From the NCBI GenBank assembly GCA_017882705.1, contig JADGOZ010000034.1, forward strand, positions 1 through 64,000: a stretch of 64,000 bases of DNA. The letters are read 5' to 3'. The notes under the pieces were generated by a model. It worked only from the letters and a program-made list of their open reading frames with translations. It had not been told where the DNA came from and did no database searches. A program made the position numbers and the translations under genes. The stretch comes from Candidatus Nanopelagicales bacterium. GTDB taxonomy: Bacteria > Actinomycetota > Actinomycetes > S36-B12 > CAIYMF01. Positions 1 through 10,454 of this stretch are shown in pieces. Positions within the stretch are counted from its first letter, which is position 1. Every line of letters begins with the position of its first letter.

Positions 1-708
1 ATGCGCCGCGAGGGCTTCGAGCTCACCGTCGGCAAGCCGCAGGTCGTCACGCGCGTGGTCGACGGCAAGGTGCACGAGCCGATGGAGCACCTCACCATCG
101 ACATCCCCGAGGACTACCTCGGCGTGGTCACCCAGCTCATGGCGCTGCGCAAGGGCCGCATGGAGCAGATGGTCAACCACGGCACGGGCTGGGTCCGGAT
201 GGAGTACGTCGTGCCGGCTCGTGGCCTCATCGGCTTCCGCACCGAGTTCCTCACCGAGACCCGTGGCACCGGCCTGCTCCACCACGTCTTCCACAAGTAC
301 GAGCCGTGGCACGGCGAGCTGCGCACCCGACCGACCGGCTCGCTCGTGGCCGACCGCCGCGGCCCCACCACGGGCTTCGCGCTGGCCAACCTCCAGGAGC
401 GCGGCACGCTGTTCGTCGGCCCCGGCACCGAGGTCTACGAGGGCATGGTCGTCGGCGAGAACTCGCGGTCGGACGACATGGACGTGAACCCGACCAAGGA
501 GAAGAAGCTGACCAACATGCGTCAGTCCTCCGGCGACATCCTCGTGCCGCTCATCCCGCACAAGCAGATGTCGATGGAGCAGGCCTTGGAGTTCTGCCGC
601 GAGGACGAGTGCATGGAGGTCACGCCGGCCACCGTGCGCATCCGCAAGGTCAACCTCGACCAGACCGAGCGCGGCCGCGCCGCATCGAGGGCCAAGAAGG
701 GCAACTGA
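1..708 (+). CDS. typA: GTP-binding protein TypA/BipA, C-terminal part (cut by window start)
   Basis: Only the last 235 residues lie in the window; the GTPase domain is upstream. The visible part has the elongation-factor-G-like domain V and the BipA-specific C-terminal domain, including the segments [30 protein letters not shown] and [12 protein letters not shown], followed by a basic tail. TypA is a ribosome-associated translational GTPase related to EF-G and LepA and is involved in ribosome assembly and stress growth. The frame is open from the first base, so the first ATG here is not the real start. A hairpin follows the stop codon, so the gene probably ends its own transcription unit. Confidence 0.95.
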   Translation: MRREGFELTVGKPQVVTRVVDGKVHEPMEHLTIDIPEDYLGVVTQLMALRKGRMEQMVNHGTGWVRMEYVVPARGLIGFRTEFLTETRGTGLLHHVFHKYEPWHGELRTRPTGSLVADRRGPTTGFALANLQERGTLFVGPGTEVYEGMVVGENSRSDDMDVNPTKEKKLTNMRQSSGDILVPLIPHKQMSMEQALEFCREDECMEVTPATVRIRKVNLDQTERGRAASRAKKGN

Positions 709-718
709 CCCCTCCTCC

Positions 719-756
719 GGTCCCCCGGGTGCCCGCTCACGGGCTTTCGGGGGACC
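719..756 (+). terminator. Hairpin after typA
   Basis: GGTCCCCC (719-726) pairs with GGGGGACC (749-756), and an inner GCCCG/CGGGC stem lies between them. It sits 11 bases after the typA stop and lacks a long U-tract, which is common in high-GC actinobacteria. The remaining 235 bases before the next gene hold a small palindrome (TCGGGA-TCA-TCCCGA) but no clear gene; the importer's promoter should lie there. Confidence 0.6.
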
Positions 757-991
757 GTTCTCTGCGTTACGGGCAGATGGCAGCCATGTGTCGGGATCAT
801 CCCGATTCGCCCCGGAGCGGTCACGATCCGGTCACGGGGAGGGGTGGTGCTTCTCCGGCCCCTCGCGATGACATAGGTTTCGGGCGTCTCAGCGGTGGGG
901 GAGACGTCGGGTCCGCGATCCGGAATCGTCGTCGCTCCCCGCCTCGACGCGAAGATCTCCGGCATCAGGTCAGGAAGGCAGCAGGTTCTTC

Positions 992-2002
992 ATGGCAGTG
1001 GACGTTGACACCGAGGCCCGCGGCGCCGACGGCGTCGTCGCGCCCGAGGAGATCAAGGGCCGGTCGCTCTCGGCCATCGCCTGGGGACGGTTCCGGCGCG
1101 ACAAGACGGCGATGATCTCCCTCGGCGTCCTCATCTTCCTGCTGCTGTGCGCGTTGTTCGCGCCGCTGATCACGAGCGTCATGGGTCTCGACCCCTACGA
1201 GATCAACAGGCACGCGATCGACGACATCGGCATGCCCCTCGGCTGCGGCAAGCCCGACTCTGCCTTCTTCTGCGGGATCTCCTGGCAGCACCCGTTCGGC
1301 GTCGAGCCCGGCACCGGCCGCGACCTGTTCTCCCGGCTGCTCTACGGCCTGCGCATCTCGCTGCTCATCGCGTTCAGCGCCACCACGATCACGGTCATCC
1401 TCGGCACGGTGTTCGGGATCGTCTCGGGCTACCTCGGCGGTCGCACTGACGCCGTCATCGGCCGGCTCATGGACATCATCCTGGCCTTCCCGTTCCTGCT
1501 GATCGTGCTGGCGCTGTCGGGCGTCTTCACCCAGCGACTCACCGACCTGGGCGTCCCCGAGGGGAACGCCTCGCGGATCACCTACCTCATCCTCGTGTTC
1601 AGCATCTTCGGCTGGCCCTACCTCGCGCGCATCGTGCGCGGCCAGGTGCTCAGCGTGCGCGAGCGCGAGTTCGTCGAGGCCTCGATCGCGATGGGCTCGG
1701 GCACGCGCCGGATCCTGTTCAAGGAGATCCTGCCCAACCTCTGGGCGCCGATCATGATCTACGCGACCCTGACGCTGCCGACCTACATCGCGACCGAGGC
1801 CGTGCTGTCGTTCCTCGGCGTCGGCGTCCTGCCGCCCACCCCGACCTTCGGCGCGATCCTCGCCGACTCCGTCCAGTACATGAGCATCATCCCGTCGTAC
1901 CTGCTGATCCCCGGCGTGCTGCTGGCGATCGTGGTCGTCACCTTCAACCTCGTCGGTGACTCGGTGCGCGACGCCCTCGACCCCCGAGCCGGACGGGTCT
2001 GA
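992..2002 (+). CDS. Peptide/nickel-type ABC transporter permease (DppC/OppC family)
   Basis: This 336-residue inner-membrane permease has a cytosolic N-terminus, a first transmembrane helix near residues 40-60, a short external loop with two cysteines, and four to five more helices. The permease EAA loop is visible as EFVEASIAMGSGTRRILFKEI, the contact site for the ATPase subunits. The family imports oligopeptides, dipeptides or nickel; the substrate cannot be read from the sequence. It comes first in its cluster, before the binding protein, whereas dpp/opp operons usually run A-B-C-D-F. ATG at 992 is the first start in frame with full family length, and a purine-rich stretch precedes it. Confidence 0.9.
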   Translation: MAVDVDTEARGADGVVAPEEIKGRSLSAIAWGRFRRDKTAMISLGVLIFLLLCALFAPLITSVMGLDPYEINRHAIDDIGMPLGCGKPDSAFFCGISWQHPFGVEPGTGRDLFSRLLYGLRISLLIAFSATTITVILGTVFGIVSGYLGGRTDAVIGRLMDIILAFPFLLIVLALSGVFTQRLTDLGVPEGNASRITYLILVFSIFGWPYLARIVRGQVLSVREREFVEASIAMGSGTRRILFKEILPNLWAPIMIYATLTLPTYIATEAVLSFLGVGVLPPTPTFGAILADSVQYMSIIPSYLLIPGVLLAIVVVTFNLVGDSVRDALDPRAGRV

Positions 2003-2075
2003 TCCGGATGAACACAACAGCTTCCCGAGCGGTCGGAACGAGGAGAACCCTTCCTTCGTTCGTTCGGGGAACGAG

Positions 2076-2093
2076 CCGGGGACCGAACCCCGG
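2076..2093 (+). other. Small hairpin in permease-binding protein spacer
   Basis: CCGGGG (2076-2081) pairs with CCCCGG (2088-2093) and lies about 20 bases before the binding-protein start; a second short stem (CGTTC/GAACG) is just upstream. It could be a weak processing or attenuation element. No U-tract follows. Confidence 0.3.
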
Positions 2094-2112
2094 CGGACAA
2101 CCAGGAGGAAAC

Positions 2113-3840
2113 ATGGGTAAAGCCAGGCCGGGCGTGCTTGCCGCCGTGGTCGTTGCAGCCGGGGCGCTCACGCTTACGGCTTGCGGTGGCGGTGGCAGCA
2201 GCAGCAGCAGCACCGGTTCCGCGGGCGGAACCCCGACCAAGGGTGGGAAGATCACCTACCTCGAGATCGGCGAGCAGTTCAACAACGTCGACCCGCAGCG
2301 TGTGTACACCGGTGAGGACCTCGCGTTCTTCAGCGGCACGATCTTCCGCACACTGACGGCGTACAAGTTCTCCAAGGACGCCAAGGAGGGCACCTCGATC
2401 GTGCCCGACCTCGCCACCGACACGGGCACCGTGTCCGACGGCGGCAAGACGTGGACCTTCACGATCCGCGACGGCGCGACCTTCGAGACCGGCGCCGCCA
2501 TCACCTGCGCCGACGTCAAGTACGGCGTGTCCCGCACCTTCGCGACCGACATCATCACCAACGGCCCGCAGTACGCCGTCTCGATGCTCGACATCGCGAA
2601 GAACGCCGACGGCACCTCGGCCTACGCGGGCCCCTACAAGAAGACTGGTCAGGACCTGTTCGACAAGGCCGTGACCTGCTCGGCGGACGGCAAGACGATC
2701 GTCTTCCACCTCAACAAGCCGGTCCCCGACTTCAACTACGCCACCACGCTGTCGGCCTTCGCGCCGGTCCCGCAGGCTGCGGACACCGGTGAGAAGTACG
2801 ACGACAAGCCGGTCTCCTCCGGCCCGTACAAGATCTCGGTCTACAAGAAGGGCAAGGGTGGCCAGTTCATCCTCGTCCGCAACGACAAGTGGACGCAGGA
2901 CAGCGACCCCTACCGTCACGCCTACCCCGACTCGTGGGAGGTCGACTTCGGTCTCGACCCGGCCGTCATCGACCAGCGCCTGATCTCCGGTGCTGCCGCT
3001 GACCAGACGGCGATCTCGACCCTGCTGACGCCGGCATCGCTTCCGATCGTGTTCAACGACCCGAAGTTCGCCGACCGTCGCACGAACGAGTTCGACCCCT
3101 ACACCCGCTACATCGCGGTGAACCAGAAGAAGGTCCCGGACCTGAAGACCCGTCAGGCCATCGCGGTCGCTCTCGACCGTGAGGCTCTCCGCACCAACGC
3201 CGGTGGAGCGTTCGCCGGTGACTACGCGGACGGTGCGATCAAGCCCAACATCGGTGTGGACTACGCCCCCACCGGCATGTGGGACGGCCTGCTCGGGAAG
3301 ACGATCCCGGCGACGGGTGACCCTGACTACGCCAAGCAGCTGCTCGCGGGCAAGACCCCGACGATCACGTTCGACTACCCGAACACCCCGACCAACGCCA
3401 AGGCTGCCGCGATCATCGTGGCCTCCGAGGCCAAGGCCGGCATCACGGTCAAGCCGAACCCCATCGAGGCCGGTCAGTACTACGGCGTCGTGTTCGACCC
3501 GGCCAAGGCTCACGAGCTCATCAACGCGGGTTGGGGTGCTGACTGGCCGAACGCCTCGACCGTCATCCCCGAGCTGTTCACCCCGTCCGGTGGCTTCAAC
3601 CTCTCGCAGGCCGACGACAAGGCGTTCAACGACGCCTCCGCCGCTGCGAAGGTCGAGCTCGACCGTGCCAAGCAGGCGACGATGTGGCAGGACCTGAACA
3701 AGAAGGCCTCGGAGCAGGTCTTCATCATCCCGACCCGGTTCGGCCGCGACCAGCGACTGCCCGGCGCCAAGATCGGCAACGCGTACCTCTGGCCGGCCTA
3801 CGGTTCGTGGCCGTACGGAGACATGTACGTCAAGTCGTGA
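2113..3840 (+). CDS. Extracellular solute-binding lipoprotein (SBP family 5)
   Basis: This 575-residue binding protein feeds the importer. Residues 1-23 form a lipoprotein signal peptide with lipobox LTAC, so Cys24 would be lipidated and the protein held on the outer face of the membrane. A Gly/Ser linker follows, then the family-5 fold that binds peptides, nickel-chelates or similar ligands. ATG 2113 is chosen over an in-frame upstream ATG at 2008 because it has a strong AGGAGG-type site directly before it and gives a proper signal peptide. A 17-bp hairpin follows the stop, consistent with higher expression of the binding protein than of the downstream permease genes. Confidence 0.92.
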   Translation: MGKARPGVLAAVVVAAGALTLTACGGGGSSSSSTGSAGGTPTKGGKITYLEIGEQFNNVDPQRVYTGEDLAFFSGTIFRTLTAYKFSKDAKEGTSIVPDLATDTGTVSDGGKTWTFTIRDGATFETGAAITCADVKYGVSRTFATDIITNGPQYAVSMLDIAKNADGTSAYAGPYKKTGQDLFDKAVTCSADGKTIVFHLNKPVPDFNYATTLSAFAPVPQAADTGEKYDDKPVSSGPYKISVYKKGKGGQFILVRNDKWTQDSDPYRHAYPDSWEVDFGLDPAVIDQRLISGAAADQTAISTLLTPASLPIVFNDPKFADRRTNEFDPYTRYIAVNQKKVPDLKTRQAIAVALDREALRTNAGGAFAGDYADGAIKPNIGVDYAPTGMWDGLLGKTIPATGDPDYAKQLLAGKTPTITFDYPNTPTNAKAAAIIVASEAKAGITVKPNPIEAGQYYGVVFDPAKAHELINAGWGADWPNASTVIPELFTPSGGFNLSQADDKAFNDASAAAKVELDRAKQATMWQDLNKKASEQVFIIPTRFGRDQRLPGAKIGNAYLWPAYGSWPYGDMYVKS

Positions 3841-3846
3841 CGTGAC

Positions 3847-3885
3847 GGTCCAGGGACGGGGCGCGATCCGCCCCGTCCCTGGACC
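3847..3885 (+). terminator. Strong hairpin after the binding protein (partial terminator/stabiliser)
   Basis: A perfect 17-bp stem (3847-3863 with 3869-3885) and a 5-base loop lie 6 bases after the binding-protein stop and 84 bases before the next permease gene. In binding-protein operons such a structure commonly limits read-through or protects the 3' end of the binding-protein mRNA; that role is inferred here. Confidence 0.7.
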
Positions 3886-3969
3886 ATGTCCGTCCCTCTG
3901 CACGACTCGCGGAGCCCGACCGGTCGATCCGCGACCTGAGTTCGTCCGTCACATGGAAGGCTTGCGCCC

Positions 3970-4955
3970 GTGAGCGGGTACATCGTCCGGCGCCTCATCA
4001 GCATGGTGCTGATGCTGCTGCTGCTGACCCTGGTCGTGTTCCTCCTGTTCAGCGTGCTGCCGACCGATCCTGCGCGCCTGACGTGCGGCAAGGCCTGCAC
4101 GCCCGAGGTCATCGCCGCGAACCGGCACAACCTCGGCCTCGACCTGCCTCTGTGGCAGCAGTACTGGGACTTCGTCAAGGGGATCTTCGTCGGGCGCACC
4201 TATGGCTCCGGCACCCAGACCTACAGCTGCGACGCCCCGTGCCTCGGCTACTCGTTCAAGCGCGGCGAGGAAGTCACGACCCTCATCAAGCAGGGCTTCC
4301 CGGCCACCTTCTGGCTGGCCACCGGCGCCTTCATCATGTGGATCGTCGTCGGCGTCTCGGTCGGCATCTACGCCGCGCTGCGTCGCGGCAAGTGGCAGGA
4401 CAAGACCGTCATGGGCATCTCGCTCATCGGCTACTCGCTGCCGTCGTTCTTCATCGGCCTCGTGCTGCTCTACTTCATCATCCTGAAGTGGGAGCTGCTG
4501 CCCTACCCGTCCTACGTCTCGCCGTTCGAGAACCCCGTGGCGTTCTTCCAGACCATGCTCCTGCCATGGATCGTGCTCGCGATCCTGTACGCCGCGTTCT
4601 ACATGCGCCTCACGCGCAACCAGATGCTCGACACCCTCGGCGAGGACTACATCCGCACCGCGCGGGCCAAGGGCCTGTCCGAGCGGATCGTGATCCGCAA
4701 GCACGGGCTGCGCGCAGGCCTGACGCCGATCGTGACGGCCGCGGGCCTCGACCTCGCCGGCCTCCTCGGCGGCGCGATCATCACCGAGAGCATCTTCAGC
4801 CTGCCGGGCATCGGCTCGCTGGCCGTCAACTCCGTCGTCGACGCCGACCTGCCGCTGATCGTCGGGATCACGCTCGTCACCGCGACGTTCATCATCGTGG
4901 CGAACCTGATCGTCGACCTCCTGTACGCCGTCATCGACCCGCGGGTGAGGCTGGT

Positions 4956-4959
<4 letters not shown>
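3970..4959 (+). CDS. Peptide/nickel-type ABC transporter permease (DppB/OppB family)
   Basis: This 329-residue inner-membrane permease is the partner of the permease at 992. The N-terminal helix (about residues 9-28) is followed by an external loop with several cysteines, then five more helices. The EAA loop is seen as EDYIRTARAKGLSE. GTG 3970 is the start; it gives the standard DppB N-terminus (YIVRRLISMV). Its TGA stop overlaps the ATG of the first ATPase gene, so translation of the two is probably coupled. Confidence 0.92.
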
Positions 4960-6013
<1,054 letters not shown>

Positions 6014-6017
<4 letters not shown>

Positions 6018-7174
6018 CCGCCACCACCACGACGGGCGGCGAGCCGGTCCTGCGCGTGACGGGCCTCAAGCAGCACTTCCCGATCACCTCGGGTGCGATC
6101 CGCAAGAAGGTCGTCGGATACGTGCGCGCGGTCGACGGCATCGACCTGCAGGTCGCGGCGGGCGAGACCCTCGGGCTCGTGGGCGAGTCCGGCTGCGGCA
6201 AGTCGACCGCGGCGCGCTCCATGCTGCGGCTGCTCACGCCCACGGACGGCAAGGTCGAGCTCGCGGGGCAGGACATCACCCGCCTGACCCGCAAGCAGAT
6301 GGTGCCGTTCCGCCGCGAGGCGCAGATGATCTTCCAGGACCCGTACAACTCGTTGAACCCGCGGCACACCGTGGGCACGATCATCTCCGCGCCGTTCAAG
6401 GTGCAGGGCGTCGAGCCGACAGGTGGCATCAAGGCCGAGGTCCAGAACCTCATGGAGCGCGTGGGCCTCAACCCCGAGCACTACAACCGCTACCCGAACG
6501 AGTTCTCCGGCGGGCAGCGTCAGCGCATCGGCATCGCCCGGGCGATCGCCCTGCGCCCCAGGCTCATCGTCTGCGACGAGCCGGTCTCCGCGCTCGACGT
6601 CTCGATCCAGGCCCAGGTCATCAACCTGCTCGAGGACATCCAGGACGAGTTCAACATCGCCTACATCTTCGTGGCGCACGACCTCTCGGTGGTCCGTCAC
6701 ATCTCCGACCGGGTCGCCGTCATGTACCTCGGTCACATCATGGAGCTGACCGACCGCGACAGCCTCTACGAGCAGCCGCTGCACCCCTACACCCACGCGC
6801 TCCTGTCGGCCGTGCCCGTGCCGGACCCGGACGCCTCGGGCAAGCGGGACCGCATCCTGCTGTCGGGAGACCTGCCCAGCCCGATCAACCCGCCCACCGG
6901 CTGCGTGTTCCACACCCGCTGCTGGCAGGCGCAGGAGCAGTGCCGGGTGGAGAAGCCGGTCCTGCGCGAGCTGCGCCCCGGCCACCAGGTGGCCTGCCAC
7001 TTCCCGGTCGAGAAGATCACGGGCACGATCGTCGGGCCTTCCGGCGATGACGTCGCGCCGATCCTGCCCGACGAGGTCGACCGGCCCCAGCCGATCGGCA
7101 CGTCGAAGGAGCTCGGCGGAGGGATCTACAGCCAGAACGTCGAGCCCACCCGCGCGGAGGAGTTCGACAACTAG
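6014..7174 (+). CDS. Peptide ABC transporter ATP-binding protein (DppF/OppF family)
   Basis: The second ATPase of the importer has 386 residues. Walker A is GESGCGKS, the signature FSGGQRQR and Walker B LIVCDEPV, with the C-terminal oligopeptide-ABC region (CVFHTRC, EQC). About 45 residues follow that region, ending in acidic and polar sequence, a little longer than usual. The ATGA overlap with the preceding gene places it last in the operon, before a bidirectional terminator. Confidence 0.93.
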
Positions 7175-7180
7175 GCAGCG

Positions 7181-7223
7181 CACGACACGACGGCCGGCCC
7201 CGAGGGCCGGCCGTCGTGTCGTG
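7181..7223. terminator. Bidirectional terminator between convergent genes
   Basis: A 20-bp perfect stem (7181-7200 with 7204-7223) has a 3-base loop. It lies between the stop of the last importer ATPase and the stop of the convergent peptidase gene, and works in either direction by symmetry. Confidence 0.85.
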
Positions 7224-9317
7224 TCAGGCCCGCAGAGCGCGTCGCAGGAACGACAGCTCGAGGAGGAGCTTGTTCTCCGCGACCTCCTCCTGCGGGGTCA
7301 TGTGCGTGACGCCGGAGAGCGGGAGCACCTCGTGCGGACGACCGGCGACGGTGAGGGCGCCCGAGAGCCGCAGCGTGTGAGCCACGACGACGTTGTCGTC
7401 GGTGAGGCCGTGGATGAGCAGGAGCGGCCGGGTCAGGCCGCCCGCGAGCGGGATCAGCGAGCAGGCGTCGTAGGGCGCGGGGTCCTGGGCCGGGTCGCCG
7501 AGGTAGCGCTCGGTGTAGGCGGTGTCGTAGAGCCGCCACTCGGTGACCGGGGCGCCCGCGACGGCGGCGTGGAACACGTCCGGGCGGCGCAGGACGGCGA
7601 GGGCGGCGAGGTAGCCGCCGAACGACCAGCCCCTGATAGCGACGCGGTCGGTGTCGACGTCGTCGGGCCACGCCTCGGCGACCGCGGCCAGCGCGGCCAC
7701 CTGGTCCTCGAGGGCGGGCGTGGCGAGGTCGTGGCGGACGGTGCGGTCCCACGCGGGACCGCGCCCCGGCGTCCCGCGACCGTCGGCGACCACGACGACG
7801 AACCCCTGGTCCGCCAGCCACTGGTCCTCGCCGAACGCGCCGGCCGCGGCGACGACCTCCGGGTGGTGCGGACCGCCGTAGGGGCTGAGCACGACCGGGA
7901 GCCGTGACGACCCGGGGATGTGGTGGGTCGGGAACAGCACGGCCGTGCGCAGGCGCGACGGCCCGGCCTCGATCAGGGTGGCCCGTGGCGTGACGACGGG
8001 ACGCTCGGCGAAGGAGGTGATCGGGTGGCTCCCTGCAGCCGACGTGAGCGCGTACACCACCTCGGTGCTCTCCAGCGACCGTGAGGTCACGACGTCGGTG
8101 CCCCCCGCGGATCGCGCCATGTGCCAGCCGGTCGACGGCGTCACCGGCGTGACCGTGCCGTCCCACGCGATGCGGACGACCGGCGCGTGGACCGGGTCCG
8201 GTGCGACGGACGCGACGACCCCGTCGTCGTCGACGTCGAGGACCCCGCGGACCTGCAGACCGGCCGGGCTGAGCCAGCCGGCCGCGCCCGCGTGCACGCG
8301 GTAGGTGTCCGTCGCGTGGTCGGCGCGCAGCGTGAGCAGCCAGCCGTGGGTCGACCATCGTGTGGCCCCGGGTGTCGCGTCGACCCAGGCGTCGTCGTGG
8401 ACCTCCGCGACGACGGACGTCGCACCCGTGACCGGATGGAGCGCGAGCACCTGCTCGTCGCGCTGGTCGCGGCTCATCATCACCAGCAGCGCCTCACGGC
8501 CCGGCTGCCACACGACGTCGGCGAGGTAGGGGTACGCCGAGGAGTCCCAGACCACGGGCGTGCTGGTGCCGTCGAGCTGCACGATCTCCAACGACACCAC
8601 GGCGTTCGGCGTGCCGGCGGAGGCGTAGCGGTGCTGCTGCGGCGCGCGCTCGGGATGCACGGGGTCGGCGATCCACCACTGCTGCACGCCGGCCTCGTCC
8701 ACCCGCTCGACGAGCACGGCGGCGGAGTCGGGCGACCACCAGAAGCCGCGCTGGCGCTGGAGCTCCTCGGCGGCGACGAAGTCGGCGAGCCCGCAGGTCT
8801 CGGCGTCGTGCGCCGGCTCCGCGAGCGCACGGTCCTCGCTGCCGTCGATGCGCGCGACGCGCAGCGAGCGCCCCGACACGTAGGCCACGTGCGTGCCGTC
8901 GGGGGAGACGCGGGGGTCGATGACGGGACCGGGCACGTCGAGGGCGTGCACGTCGGCCGAGCCGGTGAGAGCCACGGCGTACAGCCCGCCGGACAGGGCG
9001 AACGCGGCCACGGTCACCTCGGTGTCCGTGGAGAAGCCGACGATCCCGCTGCTGCCCTCGCGCATGCGCTCGCGACGCGCTCGCTCCTGCACCGAGAGCT
9101 CCTCGGGGCCGGAGTGCAGCAGCGTCGGGTCGGCGAGCAGCGTCTCCGCGCCGGTGGCGGCGTCGAGCCCCCAGAGCCGTCCCACGACGTCGGTCCCGGA
9201 CGTCGAGCGGACGAACACGACGCGGGAGCCGTCCGGGGAGAGGGTGAATCCGCGCGGGGCGCCGGCAGTGAAGCGGTGGGTGCGGGCGCTCTGCCGGGGG
9301 AAGGACTCATGCTGCAT
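7224..9317 (-). CDS. S9 family (dipeptidyl-peptidase IV-like) serine peptidase
   Basis: This 697-residue protein combines an N-terminal beta-propeller (DPP-IV N-terminal region, about 30-420) with a C-terminal alpha/beta-hydrolase peptidase domain. The catalytic Ser is Ser565 in GWSFGGY, the Asp is about 640 in HGLTDDNV and the His about 672 in SGVTHMTP. No signal peptide is seen, so it is likely cytosolic and trims short peptides, which fits its position beside a possible peptide importer. It is convergent with the importer and divergent from mshB. The hexamer CAGACT 7 bases before the start may be a leaderless -10 element. Confidence 0.9.
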   Translation of the reverse strand: MQHESFPRQSARTHRFTAGAPRGFTLSPDGSRVVFVRSTSGTDVVGRLWGLDAATGAETLLADPTLLHSGPEELSVQERARRERMREGSSGIVGFSTDTEVTVAAFALSGGLYAVALTGSADVHALDVPGPVIDPRVSPDGTHVAYVSGRSLRVARIDGSEDRALAEPAHDAETCGLADFVAAEELQRQRGFWWSPDSAAVLVERVDEAGVQQWWIADPVHPERAPQQHRYASAGTPNAVVSLEIVQLDGTSTPVVWDSSAYPYLADVVWQPGREALLVMMSRDQRDEQVLALHPVTGATSVVAEVHDDAWVDATPGATRWSTHGWLLTLRADHATDTYRVHAGAAGWLSPAGLQVRGVLDVDDDGVVASVAPDPVHAPVVRIAWDGTVTPVTPSTGWHMARSAGGTDVVTSRSLESTEVVYALTSAAGSHPITSFAERPVVTPRATLIEAGPSRLRTAVLFPTHHIPGSSRLPVVLSPYGGPHHPEVVAAAGAFGEDQWLADQGFVVVVADGRGTPGRGPAWDRTVRHDLATPALEDQVAALAAVAEAWPDDVDTDRVAIRGWSFGGYLAALAVLRRPDVFHAAVAGAPVTEWRLYDTAYTERYLGDPAQDPAPYDACSLIPLAGGLTRPLLLIHGLTDDNVVVAHTLRLSGALTVAGRPHEVLPLSGVTHMTPQEEVAENKLLLELSFLRRALRA

Positions 9318-9360
9318 GCGGCCGAGTCTGTCAGCAGCCGCGGGGTGCGCACGCCCGGGT

Positions 9361-9366
9361 TAGGCT
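9361..9366 (+). promoter_or_regulatory. -10 hexamer for leaderless mshB
   Basis: TAGGCT ends 7 bases before the GTG start, a spacing that would put the transcription start at the start codon. No Shine-Dalgarno sequence is present. Confidence 0.5.
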
Positions 9367-9373
9367 CGGCTTC

Positions 9374-10267
9374 GTGACCTCTCCCACCGCTGACCGCCGG
9401 ATCCTCCTCGTGCACGCGCACCCCGACGACGAGACGATCGGCAACGGCGCCACGATGGCGAAGTACGCCGCCGACGGCGCCCACGTGACCCTCGTGACCT
9501 GCACGCTCGGCGAGGAGGGTGAGATCGTCCTCGACGACCACGCCCACCACGCGGCCGACCAGAACGACACCCTCGGCGAGCACCGGGCGATCGAGCTCGC
9601 GAACGCCATGGTCGAGCTCGGGGTCACCGACCACCGCCAGCTCGGGCACCCCGGCAAGTACCGCGACTCGGGGATGATCGGCACGCCGGACAACGACGAC
9701 CTGACCTGCTTCTGGCGCGCCGACCTGCTCGCGGCCGCCGCCGACCTGGTCGCCGTCGTGCGCGAGGTGCGCCCGCAGGTGCTCGTGACCTACGACGAGT
9801 TCGGCGGCTACGGCCACCCCGACCACATCCAGGCGCACCGCGTCGCGATGTACGCCGCTGTCCTGTCCGCGGCGCCGTCGTACCGCCCGGAGCTCGGCCC
9901 GGCGTGGGACATCGCGAAGATCTACTGGACCGCGTTCCCGAAGTCCTACCTCCGGATGGGGATCGAGGCGCTGCGCGCGGCCGGCGAGACGACCGGCTTC
10001 GCCGCCATGGACCCCGACGACCTCCCGATGGCCATCGACGACCACCTCGTGACGACCGCGGTCGACGCGGAGGAGTTCTACGAGCAGAAGATGGCCGCGA
10101 TGCGCGCCCACGCGACGCAGATCAGCGTGGAGGGCGGCTTCTTCGCGCTGTCGAACAACTTGGGCTCGAAGGCGCTCGGGATCGAGTTCTACCGCCTCGT
10201 GCGCGGCCGGGTGTCGGGCGAGCTCGACGCCGACGGCCGCGAGACCGACCTCTTCGCCGGGATCTGA
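9374..10267 (+). CDS. mshB: Mycothiol biosynthesis deacetylase MshB
   Basis: N-acetyl-1-D-myo-inosityl-2-amino-2-deoxy-alpha-D-glucopyranoside deacetylase is the zinc-dependent second dedicated step of mycothiol synthesis. The 297-residue protein carries the PIG-L/LmbE signature HPDDE at residues 16-20 and the metal-binding [10 protein letters not shown], with His148 and His151, which together give the His-Asp-His zinc site. Length and motifs fit MshB better than Mca (the mycothiol conjugate amidase), whose sequence near these motifs differs. GTG 9374 is the start, with no Shine-Dalgarno sequence, as for a leaderless mRNA. In many actinobacteria a DUF6113-like membrane gene follows; here the FtsH-like gene sits between them. 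Confidence 0.88.
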   Translation: MTSPTADRRILLVHAHPDDETIGNGATMAKYAADGAHVTLVTCTLGEEGEIVLDDHAHHAADQNDTLGEHRAIELANAMVELGVTDHRQLGHPGKYRDSGMIGTPDNDDLTCFWRADLLAAAADLVAVVREVRPQVLVTYDEFGGYGHPDHIQAHRVAMYAAVLSAAPSYRPELGPAWDIAKIYWTAFPKSYLRMGIEALRAAGETTGFAAMDPDDLPMAIDDHLVTTAVDAEEFYEQKMAAMRAHATQISVEGGFFALSNNLGSKALGIEFYRLVRGRVSGELDADGRETDLFAGI

Positions 10268-10282
10268 CCGGCTCACGCTGGG

Positions 10283-10303
10283 CCGTCCGGGGGTAGCGGA
10301 CGG
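10283..10303 (+). terminator. Weak hairpin after mshB
   Basis: CCGTCCG (10283-10289) pairs with CGGACGG (10297-10303) across a 7-base loop, flanked on both sides by the direct repeat TCACGCTG. The rest of the 187-base gap to the next start holds nothing else I can name. Confidence 0.35.
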
Positions 10304-10454
10304 TCACGCTGCGTCGCAGTTGACCCGCCCGGGGTACTCCGAGCGGGTGACCTGGCCCGATCGGATGAGGTCTTGGACCCCCTCGTCGCTCACGATGAGT
10401 GGGCGTCCCCCGGCCGGGGCGTCCTTCACGGGCTCTCGACGAGCGGAGCGAGCG

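Noticed and set aside
1783-3903. Minus-strand open frame antisense to the solute-binding protein
   Set aside because: The plus strand has a proper lipoprotein with signal peptide and ribosome site; the antisense frame is low complexity.
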